The notes: generated from the sequence alone by a model not told the origin. A stretch of 6,954 nt of DNA from Bacteroidales bacterium (GCA_012837565.1 DUQY01000254.1:1-6954), one strand, 5' to 3'; positions 1 to 5,439 are shown, numbered from the stretch's first letter. Numbers and translations: made by a program.

Positions 1-25
1 GTAATTATTAACTTATCCTTCAGGA

Positions 26-56
26 AAGAAAGGGAGTCCCCAGAACTCCTCTTCTT
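26..56 (+). terminator. Intrinsic terminator hairpin of an upstream gene off the left edge
   Basis: A GGGAGT/ACTCCT stem (32-37 with 45-50, one G-T wobble) closes a 7-nt loop. Beyond one mismatch it extends by AAGAA (26-30) pairing with TTCTT (52-56). A purine-rich left arm and a T/C-rich right arm running on to position 59 is the usual form of an intrinsic terminator. It most likely ends a plus-strand gene left of the window, although a minus-strand role cannot be excluded because that gene is not visible. Confidence 0.6.
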
Positions 57-148
57 CTTGAAAAATATTTTAATAGTATATTACTACCAAAACTCCTTAA
101 TAGTTGCATTTATAAGTTGAACTTAGGTTCACCAAAACAATTAAAACT
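57..148 (+). promoter_or_regulatory. Leader of the 149-808 lipoprotein gene; promoter not resolved
   Basis: This stretch between the upstream terminator and the first start codon must contain the promoter if the gene is transcribed on its own. I find no perfect TAnnTTTG; the nearest is TAAGTTG at 113-119, one T short and without a convincing TTTG upstream. Positions 118-131 form a small dyad, TGAAC-N4-GTTCA, which could be an operator or a 5'-UTR hairpin but is short enough to be chance. There is no Shine-Dalgarno sequence, only an A-rich leader. Confidence 0.3.
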
Positions 149-808
149 ATGAAAAGATTGACAGTAATTCTATTAGCAATGTTTGGACTTGTATTATTCA
201 ATTCATGTAAGGATGATAAGGATGATAATCCACAACCTACCGCAACTAACATTTTAAATGAGCTAAAGGGCTACGCAGGGCAATCTGCTGATCAAATAGC
301 TTCAATAATGCAAAGTAAAGGATTTAGACTAAGTGAAAGCGAAGTGGAATTTGAAATTGCATTCTATACCTTTATCAACTCTGACTCTACAAAGCAATAC
401 GATTTTATGGAATATGAAAGCAAAATTTGTATGTTAAGTTATGAGATAATCAATAATACCAGAAACACTTTGATAAGTACTTTTGAAAAAAACTCTCAAA
501 ATGCAATATCTTTTATAGGCAATACACCTTTAATTTCATACGAAGCAGAGATAGGCTTTGATGAATTTGACTCTCAAGAGTATGATAATAGAAGTCTTTT
601 TTTAGCTGATTATAATATAAAGAAGAATAACGCTATTTATATAAGCGAATATTGGATGACTGCTAATTATATAGTAGGAAGTGAGTTTAATTACGAAGAA
701 GAAGATGGTCATTATTCTTTAATCGGCTATGGTGATATGAATTTAATGCCACCATTTTTCAAATCAAATAATAAGTCAATCTTTGAAATGCTTAATAAGA
801 AAAGATAA
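149..808 (+). CDS. Lipoprotein of unknown function, probably surface-exposed
   Basis: I do not recognise the mature protein (219 aa in all). Seen: a type II signal peptide with basic MKR, a hydrophobic core at about residues 4-17 and a lipobox-like FNSC with the acceptor Cys at residue 20. The residues after Cys20 are K-D-D-K-D-D, followed by a Pro/Thr-rich linker to about residue 33. The remainder is acidic and rich in Tyr, Asn and Ser, with no cysteines I would call catalytic and no membrane segment. Known: in Bacteroidetes an acidic Lys-Asp/Glu patch just after the lipidated Cys can act as a surface lipoprotein export signal, so the protein may sit on the outer face of the outer membrane (inference). 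The start gives a complete signal peptide. The gene stands alone, with a terminator hairpin 14 nt after its stop codon and convergent korB beyond. It is a confident gene of unknown role. Confidence 0.88.
   Translation: MKRLTVILLAMFGLVLFNSCKDDKDDNPQPTATNILNELKGYAGQSADQIASIMQSKGFRLSESEVEFEIAFYTFINSDSTKQYDFMEYESKICMLSYEIINNTRNTLISTFEKNSQNAISFIGNTPLISYEAEIGFDEFDSQEYDNRSLFLADYNIKKNNAIYISEYWMTANYIVGSEFNYEEEDGHYSLIGYGDMNLMPPFFKSNNKSIFEMLNKKR
209..226 (+). repeat. Tandem 9-bp duplication encoding the KDD-KDD patch
   Basis: AAGGATGAT occurs twice in direct tandem immediately after the lipobox Cys codon (206-208) and encodes K-D-D-K-D-D. It is in frame, so slippage here would lengthen or shorten the charged patch without breaking the gene. 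Confidence 0.7.
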
Positions 809-821
809 GTAATTTACGACT

Positions 822-869
822 TAAGAAACAAAGAGCTGCCCTAAATTTAGGGTCGCTCTTTGTTTCTTA
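822..869 (+). terminator. Long terminator palindrome (copy 1) after the lipoprotein gene
   Basis: This 48-bp dyad is centred between 845 and 846. Outer arms TAAGAAACAAAGAGC (822-836) and its complement (855-869) pair perfectly. Inside lie one mismatch (837/854), one G-T wobble (838/853) and CCCTAAA/TTTAGGG. It begins 14 nt after the stop codon at 808, and its T-rich right arm suits plus-strand termination; the near symmetry means it could also act on the minus strand. A related palindrome lies 165 bp downstream at 995-1026. Confidence 0.8.
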
Positions 870-888
870 TCTTCTAAAACTATTCAAT

Positions 889-901
889 AAAAAAAGCCCG
901 C
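889..901 (-). other. Half-terminator relic (GCGGGCTTTTTTT on the minus strand)
   Basis: Read on the minus strand this is GCGGGC followed by seven Ts, the classic right arm and U-tract of an intrinsic terminator. No matching GCCCGC left arm exists on the korB side, and no GCGGGC lies downstream on the plus strand. It looks like one arm of a terminator whose partner has been lost or replaced by the adjacent repeat block. Chance cannot be excluded. Confidence 0.3.
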
Positions 902-916
902 AAAAGAGACAAAATT

Positions 917-1000
917 AAAACGCCATAACAATTTACTGAAACGCCGTTTTAAAAAAATGAAACGCTGTTTCAAAAAATTAAAACAGCGTTTCAAAAAGAG
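917..1000. repeat. 21-bp periodic array of imperfect dyads
   Basis: Four successive 21-bp units start at 917, 938, 959 and 980. Their 13-bp cores are AAAACGCCATAAC, GAAACGCCGTTTT, GAAACGCTGTTTC and AAAACAGCGTTTC, each followed by an 8-bp A-rich spacer. The last three cores are themselves dyads, centred at 944, 965 and 986, exactly 21 bp apart. The first unit is degenerate. The units are too short and too AT-rich for a CRISPR array. Unit 4 is nearly the reverse complement of unit 3, so the pair also forms a hairpin used as a terminator. Origin and function are unknown. Confidence 0.65.
951..993 (-). terminator. Second intrinsic terminator for korAB, built from the dyad units
   Basis: On the minus strand TGAAACGCTGTTT (993-981) pairs perfectly over 13 bp with AAACAGCGTTTCA (970-958) across a 10-nt loop. 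Seven Ts (957-951) follow directly. A stem plus U-tract is the standard intrinsic terminator. It lies just beyond the hairpin at 995-1026, so korAB read-through would meet two terminators in a row. Confidence 0.65.
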
Positions 1001-1026
1001 CGACCCTAAATTTGGGGTCGCTCTTT
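995..1026 (-). terminator. Terminator palindrome (copy 2) after korB, possibly bidirectional
   Basis: AAAGAGCGACCCTAAA (995-1010) pairs with the inverted sequence at 1011-1026, 16 bp with a single T-G wobble at 1007/1014. It starts 25 nt beyond the korB stop codon. On the minus strand the right arm ends in CTCTTT and continues as TT (994-993), giving a short U-tract. It shares GGGTCGCTCTTTGTTT with copy 1 (850-865 and 1015-1030). Confidence 0.75.
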
Positions 1027-1051
1027 GTTTTATAGTTAATTTAATAATGGA

Positions 1052-2077
1052 TTACTTTATTTCCCAAGTTTCTCCACTATTTAATAAATCGTCCATACAT
1101 TGGATTTTGGAACTAGCCTTAACCTCTGCCATTTGTTGTTCAAAAAGTTGGTTATAGGTTGGTTTCTTTACTGCACGAATAACTCCGAAAGCCATTGGGA
1201 ATTCTGGTGGAGCCAATTGAGCTAACATCATATGAATTCCTGTATTTTCGATAGTTGAATCGTGAACAAGTAAGTCTTTTTCTGTTATTCCATCTTTTCC
1301 AATTTCAACAACCTCAAGACTATTGTTCCTTAAAACAATACCTTTGTCTTTTAGTTTACCAAAAATCATTGGCTTGCCTTGTTCTAGCCAAAGCTGACGC
1401 TCTTCTCTAAATGCTCTATCGGTAACATCTCTATGTGTTTTGTCATTAAAGATTACACAGTTTTGAAGAACCTCAACAATTGCTGCACCATCGTGTGCTG
1501 CCATTGCCCTACAAACTTCTCCAAGTGTTTTTGGAGAGTTGTCGATTGCTCTTGCAAAGAAAGTACCTCTTGCTCCAATTACTAATTCTCCTGGGTTAAA
1601 AGGATAGTCAATAACTCCATAAGGCGAACTCTTGGTTATTTGTCCGTGCTTAGTTGTTGGAGAGTATTGCCCTTTTGTTAGACCATAAATACGGTTGTTA
1701 AACAATATGTAGTTAACGTCCATATTACGGCGAATTACGTGTATGAAGTGGTTTCCTCCAATTGCAGTTGCGTCACCGTCTCCAGAGTTAATCCATACAC
1801 TTAGCTTTGGGTTTGCAATTTTAACTCCTGTTGCAATTGCTGCTGCTCTACCGTGTATGCCGTGAAATCCATAAGTATTTACATAATATGGAAAACGAGA
1901 TGAGCAACCTATTCCTGATACAATACAGAAGTTTTCTTTCTTATATCCAATTTCAGGAAAGATTCCTAATACTGAGGCTAAGATTGCATGGTCCCCACAA
2001 CCTGGGCACCACTTAACCATTTGGTCACTGGCAAAATCAGCCTTTGTAAGTTCTATTGGTGAATGTTCTATAGCCAT
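1052..2077 (-). CDS. korB: 2-oxoglutarate:ferredoxin oxidoreductase, beta subunit
   Basis: This is the thiamine diphosphate and iron-sulfur subunit of a 2-oxoacid:ferredoxin oxidoreductase (341 aa, cytoplasmic). It catalyses CoA-dependent oxidative decarboxylation of a 2-oxoacid to the acyl-CoA, reducing ferredoxin; the reverse direction is possible with reduced ferredoxin. Seen: CPGCG with Cys24 and Cys27, Cys58 in GIGCS and Cys207 in LQNC, the four expected ligands of the [4Fe-4S] cluster. The ThDP/Mg motif runs from GDGD (99-102) to NN (127-128), followed by YGLTKGQYSPTT. Length and the CMDDLL tail fit the Kor type that pairs with a fused gamma-alpha subunit. The gene starts 4 nt after the korA stop codon, so the two are co-transcribed and probably translationally coupled. 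No ferredoxin gene lies alongside. The 2-oxoglutarate preference is inferred from overall family resemblance; another 2-oxoacid is possible. Confidence 0.93.
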   Translation of the reverse strand: MAIEHSPIELTKADFASDQMVKWCPGCGDHAILASVLGIFPEIGYKKENFCIVSGIGCSSRFPYYVNTYGFHGIHGRAAAIATGVKIANPKLSVWINSGDGDATAIGGNHFIHVIRRNMDVNYILFNNRIYGLTKGQYSPTTKHGQITKSSPYGVIDYPFNPGELVIGARGTFFARAIDNSPKTLGEVCRAMAAHDGAAIVEVLQNCVIFNDKTHRDVTDRAFREERQLWLEQGKPMIFGKLKDKGIVLRNNSLEVVEIGKDGITEKDLLVHDSTIENTGIHMMLAQLAPPEFPMAFGVIRAVKKPTYNQLFEQQMAEVKASSKIQCMDDLLNSGETWEIK

Positions 2078-2081
2078 AATA

Positions 2082-3923
2082 TTATTCTCCTAAAATTTGA
2101 TTAAACTTTTCTTTTAATTCCGTCACTTCGAATGGCAATCCTTGAATCTTATTATATTGTTGGAATGCTATTGTTTGGAAGTTCATTCTAAGATAGTTTA
2201 CGAATTGTCCCATGTTTAATTCACAAACAATTATCTTTTTATATTTTTTCATTATCTCTCCAGTGTTTTTTGGAAGAGGCATAATGTAATTGAAATGAGT
2301 TATAGCAATTTTCTTGCCCTCTTCTCTCAATTCTTCAACAGCAAGCTTAAGGTTGCCTTCTGTTCCTCCCCATCCAACAACTAAAAGATCTGCATCCAAA
2401 TCTCCATTAACAATTTGATCAGGGATAGTGTTTGCAACTCTTTGAACCTTTTCATTTCTATATTTACTCATCAGTTCGTGGTTTGCTGGGTCTTGAGAAA
2501 CATTGCCTTTTCCATCACCTTTTTCCAATCCACCAATTCTATGACGAAGACCTTCCATTCCTGGAACAGCCCATTGTCTTGCTAGTGTTTTGGGATCACG
2601 TTTATAAGGAGCGTATGTTGTATCGTTTGGTGTTGCAAACGGTGGGTTAATTTTTGGTAGGTCTTCCATTTTTGGAATACGGAACAATTGTGATCCATTT
2701 CCTAAATAACCATCAGTAAGAAGTATCGTTGGTGTCATGTGCTCAAGCGAAAGACGTGATGCTTCAAATGCCCAATAGAAACAATTTGAAGGAGTTGAAG
2801 CAGCAACTACAATACAAGGTGCTTCTCCATTTCTTCCAAATAATGCTTGGTAAAGGTCAGCTTGTTCTGTTTTTGTTGGAAGACCTGTTGAAGGACCACC
2901 TCTTTGAACGTTAACAATAACAAGAGGAAGCTCAGTAATAACAGCTAAACCAATTGCCTCAGACTTAAGAGAAAGTCCAGGACCTGATGTTGTTGTACAA
3001 GCCATTGCTCCTGCAAAAGAAGCCCCTATTGCTGAACAAATTCCTGCTATCTCATCCTCTGCTTGGAAGACTTTTGCTCCAAGTGCCTTATGCTTAGTAA
3101 TCTCAATTAAGATTTCTGTTGCTGGCGTTATAGGATAAGAACCTAAGAATAATGGTAAGTTTGCTCTCTCTGCAGCTGCAAGAAGACCCCAAGCTGTTGC
3201 AATATTACCTGTAATATTTCTATAAGTACCCTTTGGCATTACTGCTTGTGTAACCTCAACTTGGTGTTGAAGAAGGATATCTGTATTCTCACAATAATTA
3301 TATCCTGCTCTAACAACTGCCTTGTTAGCGTTAACAATATCTGGGTGCTTTTTAAATTTCTTTTCTAAATACGAATCGGTATAATCTAATTCTTTGCTGA
3401 AAAGGAAGAATATCATACCCAAGGCAAACATGTTCCTTGAACGGTCAGCAGACTTCTTATCAGTAAAAATATCTTTTACTGCCTCAGCTGTCATGCTCGT
3501 CATTGGAGCCTTAATTAGAGAATAGCTTGAAAGAGAATCATCACTTAATGGATCAGATGCATAACCAGCTTTTGCGAATGCTTCTTCTGTGAAAGTGTCA
3601 GAATCAACGATTATTGTTCCGCCCTTTTTTACCCATTTAAGATTAGAAATTAATGAAGCAGGGTTCATTGCAACTAAAACGTCGCACTTATCTCCTGAGC
3701 TATAAATTCTCTTACCAATATGAACTTGGAATCCTGAAACACCTGCTATTGTGTTGTGAGGAGCTCTAATTTCAGCTGGATAGTCTGGAAATGTTGCTAT
3801 ATCATTTCCGTCTAATGCTGAAGTATCAGAGAAAAGAGTTCCCGTAAGTTGCATTCCGTCACCTGAGTCACCGACGAACTTTACAACAACATCTTCTTTC
3901 TGGTTAAGTTTTTTTGTTGTCAT
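2082..3923 (-). CDS. korA: 2-oxoglutarate:ferredoxin oxidoreductase, fused gamma-alpha subunit
   Basis: This is the large subunit of the KorAB enzyme (613 aa, cytoplasmic), partner of the downstream beta subunit. Seen, in order: an N-terminal gamma domain (about 10-210) opening with VKFVGDSGDG (14-23), which contributes to CoA and interdomain contacts in the family; then the alpha pyrimidine-binding domain (about 235-420) with YPITP (263-267), the acidic AEDEIAG (288-294), TTSGPGLSLKSEA (311-323) and RGGPSTGLPTKTEQADL (341-357). A C-terminal domain (about 510-613) includes DLLVVGWGGTEGN. Gamma-before-alpha fusion of roughly 600 residues without a separate delta ferredoxin subunit matches the Bacteroidetes and actinobacterial KorA type. 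The chosen ATG gives a complete gamma domain and lies about 50 nt downstream of a promoter-like sequence. It is the first gene of the operon. A pyruvate enzyme is less likely, since those are usually a single very long chain or four subunits. Confidence 0.93.
   Translation of the reverse strand: MTTKKLNQKEDVVVKFVGDSGDGMQLTGTLFSDTSALDGNDIATFPDYPAEIRAPHNTIAGVSGFQVHIGKRIYSSGDKCDVLVAMNPASLISNLKWVKKGGTIIVDSDTFTEEAFAKAGYASDPLSDDSLSSYSLIKAPMTSMTAEAVKDIFTDKKSADRSRNMFALGMIFFLFSKELDYTDSYLEKKFKKHPDIVNANKAVVRAGYNYCENTDILLQHQVEVTQAVMPKGTYRNITGNIATAWGLLAAAERANLPLFLGSYPITPATEILIEITKHKALGAKVFQAEDEIAGICSAIGASFAGAMACTTTSGPGLSLKSEAIGLAVITELPLVIVNVQRGGPSTGLPTKTEQADLYQALFGRNGEAPCIVVAASTPSNCFYWAFEASRLSLEHMTPTILLTDGYLGNGSQLFRIPKMEDLPKINPPFATPNDTTYAPYKRDPKTLARQWAVPGMEGLRHRIGGLEKGDGKGNVSQDPANHELMSKYRNEKVQRVANTIPDQIVNGDLDADLLVVGWGGTEGNLKLAVEELREEGKKIAITHFNYIMPLPKNTGEIMKKYKKIIVCELNMGQFVNYLRMNFQTIAFQQYNKIQGLPFEVTELKEKFNQILGE
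2087..2091 (-). promoter_or_regulatory. Shine-Dalgarno-like AGGAG before korB
   Basis: AGGAG on the minus strand lies 9 nt before the korB ATG, inside the last codons of korA (Leu-Gly-Glu-stop). It is the only SD-like sequence at a start in this window. It may help re-initiation at the operon junction, but the codons also explain the sequence, so the functional claim is weak. Confidence 0.35.
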
Positions 3924-3960
3924 TTCTTTTATATTTGATAATAACTTTGATTAATTTTCA

Positions 3961-3980
3961 TTGCGTCTAATAATTCGCAA
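3961..3980. promoter_or_regulatory. Inverted repeat overlapping the korA promoter; candidate operator
   Basis: TTGCG (3961-3965) and CGCAA (3976-3980) form a perfect dyad with a 10-bp spacer. The right arm overlaps the korA -7 element at 3978-3985, and the dyad spans the expected transcription start near 3971. That is a sensible place for a repressor site. The arms are only 5 bp, so chance is possible. Confidence 0.35.
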
Positions 3981-3985
3981 AGTTA
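3978..3985 (-). promoter_or_regulatory. korA promoter -7 element
   Basis: The minus strand reads TAACTTTG, a perfect match to the Bacteroidetes -7 consensus TAnnTTTG. The -33 element is weak: TTTT at 4006-4003, 17 bp upstream. Transcription would start near 3971, giving a 5' UTR of about 48 nt before the korA ATG at 3923. Confidence 0.55.
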
Positions 3986-4086
3986 CTAAGTTTATTTGTA
4001 ATAAAAGATTATTTCACCGACATTTTTATCTTTATATAGGTTTACGAAATAATTACAATTTATAGGACGATAATTCCAAAGAGCTT

Positions 4087-4139
4087 TTGATGTTGATGAG
4101 CTAGTTTTACTAATCATAATATGATTAGAATTGATGTTG
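4087..4139 (+). repeat. 9-bp direct repeats flanking the palindrome
   Basis: TTGATGTTG occurs at 4087-4095 and again at 4131-4139, 44 bp apart, on either side of the palindrome at 4110-4128. The spacing is close to four helical turns. No function can be assigned. Confidence 0.4.
4110..4128. promoter_or_regulatory. Near-perfect 19-bp palindrome, candidate regulator-binding site
   Basis: CTAATCATA-A-TATGATTAG has perfect 9-bp arms around a single central base (4119). Its form and length suit a dimeric DNA-binding protein. It lies about 125 bp upstream of the korA -7 element and about 230 bp upstream of the aroC promoter, so it could serve either operon or an unannotated transcript. I do not recognise it as a known operator: it does not match the standard Fur or FNR consensus. 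Confidence 0.45.
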
Positions 4140-4356
4140 CAAGATTATTTGAAAGATTTATGTCTTATTTCGGAGGCATAATGCAAATTAAAAAAGAATA
4201 AATTACAGAAGTAAGAAAAAGCCATTCTAAAAAATCCTAACTAAGGTTGACGTAACTCTAATTAAAGACTAAATTTAGTTTGCAGTAAATAAAATGGGTT
4301 TTGATATTATTAAATCGTTTAAATATATGCATTTAAGATTTATTTTTATTAATATC

Positions 4357-4387
4357 TTTGCTCTAAGGCATTTTTTCAATACTTTTG
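4357..4387 (+). promoter_or_regulatory. aroC operon promoter (TTTG-N19-TAnnTTTG)
   Basis: TTTG at 4357-4360 (-33), a 19-bp spacer and TACTTTTG at 4380-4387 (-7) match the Bacteroidetes primary sigma consensus in both elements and in spacing. Transcription would start near 4395, leaving a short A-rich leader of about 25 nt before the ATG at 4420. The -33 TTTG is also the end of a second -7-like element, TATCTTTG at 4353-4360, so a weaker upstream start is possible. Confidence 0.75.
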
Positions 4388-4419
4388 CATCTATAACATA
4401 ATAAATACCTTCAAAATAA

Positions 4420-5436
4420 ATGGCAGGCAATTCAATAGGAAAACTTTTTAAACTCACAACTTTTGGAGAGTCGCATAGCGACTTTACAGGAGGAGTTATT
4501 GATGGATGTCCCTCTGGACTAAGAATAGACCTTGATTTTATTGACAAGGAAATTCAAAGACGAAAACCCTTAAATGAAAACTTCTCTACACAAAGGAAGG
4601 AAGAGGATGTGGTTGAGTTTGTTTCAGGAATTGAAAACGGAATAACACTTGGCTCAACAATTGCTTTTATTGTTAAAAACAAGAATGTAAAGAAACAAGA
4701 CTATAATCACCTAAAAGATTTGTTTCGTCCCTCCCATGGAGATTTCACCTATTTCAACAAATATGGAATAATGGCATCCTCAGGAGGAGGTAGAGCATCG
4801 GCAAGAGAAACCCTTTCAAGAGTTATTGGCGGAGCAGTTGCAAAACTTATGTTAAAGGAATACGGAATTGAGGTTATTGGAGAAATACATTCTATTGGTA
4901 AATGGGAATACGCCACTCATAAGGATGAAATTGATAAAGACTTAGATAAAATAGTTGAAAATGGAGATTCACTTGGTGGCATTGTTTCTTGTAGAGTTAA
5001 AAACTGCCCAATTGGTTTAGGAGAGCCTGTTTTCGATAAGCTAAGTGCTGATTTGGCAAAAGCAATTATGAGTATTCCTGCTACAAAAGGATTTGAAATT
5101 GGAGACGGTTTTGATTCTACAAGGAAGTATGGTAGTGAGCGGCTAGATGATTGGAATAAAGATTTTACAACCAAGACCAATCATTCAGGAGGAATACAGG
5201 CTGGAATATCGAATGGTATGGATATAAATATAAAAGCTGGCTTCAAACCAATTGCAAGCCTTTATAGGAAGGTAGATAGTATTGACAAAGAGGGTGAAAT
5301 TCATAATGTTGAGAACAGTGGCAGGCATGATAGATGTTTTATTCCTCGTGCTGTTGTAATAGTTGAGGCTATGGTTGCTCTAACGGTTTGTGATCATTTA
5401 CTAAGAAGTTTTACAAATAAAATAAATAGACAATAA
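4420..5436 (+). CDS. aroC: Chorismate synthase (short, divergent form)
   Basis: It converts 5-enolpyruvylshikimate 3-phosphate to chorismate, the last shikimate-pathway step, using reduced FMN as a non-consumed cofactor; family members are cytoplasmic tetramers. Seen: TTFGESH (13-19) with the first conserved His at 19, RPSHGDFTY (103-111) with the second at 106, the FMN/substrate region GGGRASARET (122-131), TNHSGGIQAGISNG (253-266), and GRHD (301-304) near the C-terminus. At 338 aa it is about 20 residues shorter than the roughly 360 typical of the family. The shortening falls between residues about 157 and 187, where a longer segment usually precedes GDSxGG. Several signature residues differ: Ser20 where GESHG has Gly, PLNEN in place of the RPGQS-type run after Arg47-Arg48, Gly107 for the usual Ala, and Arg305 after GRHD. 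The main catalytic residues are present, so activity is expected. It is first of three operon genes, with a strong promoter and no SD. Confidence 0.93.
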   Translation: MAGNSIGKLFKLTTFGESHSDFTGGVIDGCPSGLRIDLDFIDKEIQRRKPLNENFSTQRKEEDVVEFVSGIENGITLGSTIAFIVKNKNVKKQDYNHLKDLFRPSHGDFTYFNKYGIMASSGGGRASARETLSRVIGGAVAKLMLKEYGIEVIGEIHSIGKWEYATHKDEIDKDLDKIVENGDSLGGIVSCRVKNCPIGLGEPVFDKLSADLAKAIMSIPATKGFEIGDGFDSTRKYGSERLDDWNKDFTTKTNHSGGIQAGISNGMDINIKAGFKPIASLYRKVDSIDKEGEIHNVENSGRHDRCFIPRAVVIVEAMVALTVCDHLLRSFTNKINRQ

Positions 5437-5439
5437 AAA

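Larger units (their letters stand above)
3986..4356. other. korA-aroC intergenic stretch without a convincing gene
   Basis: This is the bulk of the 496-bp divergent gap. It is very AT-rich, has stops in all frames, and shows no tRNA-like or riboswitch-like fold that I can recognise. The longest open stretch from an ATG on the plus strand is 26 codons (4121-4201). It holds several dyads: the 19-bp palindrome at 4110-4128, ACTAAATTTAGT at 4268-4279, and an imperfect hairpin at 4311-4342 (TAAATC-GT-TTAAAT pairing with ATTTAAGATTTA around a 6-nt loop) just upstream of the aroC promoter. The last two are of the kind AT-rich DNA can produce by chance. Confidence 0.5.

Noticed and set aside
917..1000. 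CRISPR array
   Set aside because: The period is only 21 bp, the spacers are 8-bp A-rich runs, the units are diverged and inverted, and no cas gene is present.
957..1157. Plus-strand open frame of 66 codons
   Set aside because: It begins inside the 21-bp repeat block, reads through the terminator palindrome and ends inside korB on the opposite strand. Its Lys/Phe-rich start is just the translated repeat.
1831..2016. Plus-strand open frame of 61 codons opposite korB
   Set aside because: It is antisense to the Cys-ligand and ThDP-binding region of KorB and is explained by that gene.
2432..2914. Plus-strand open frames opposite korA
   Set aside because: They are antisense to well-conserved KorA motifs and have no recognisable features or start signals.
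4353..4360. TATCTTTG as the main aroC -7 element
   Set aside because: Its upstream TTTA at 4332-4335 is a poor -33. The site 27 bp downstream has both consensus elements at 19-bp spacing, so TATCTTTG is better read as supplying the -33 TTTG.
4275..4547. Minus-strand open frame of 90 codons
   Set aside because: It starts within aroC antisense and runs across the aroC promoter; the residues show no family features.
4917..5180. Minus-strand open frame of 87 codons inside aroC
   Set aside because: It lies wholly antisense to conserved AroC sequence; its Ser/Pro-rich composition is typical of a shadow frame.
4420..5436. aroC as a pseudogene
   Set aside because: Despite the shorter length and odd signature residues, the frame is intact, the catalytic histidines and FMN-region motifs are present, and the promoter and operon context are good.
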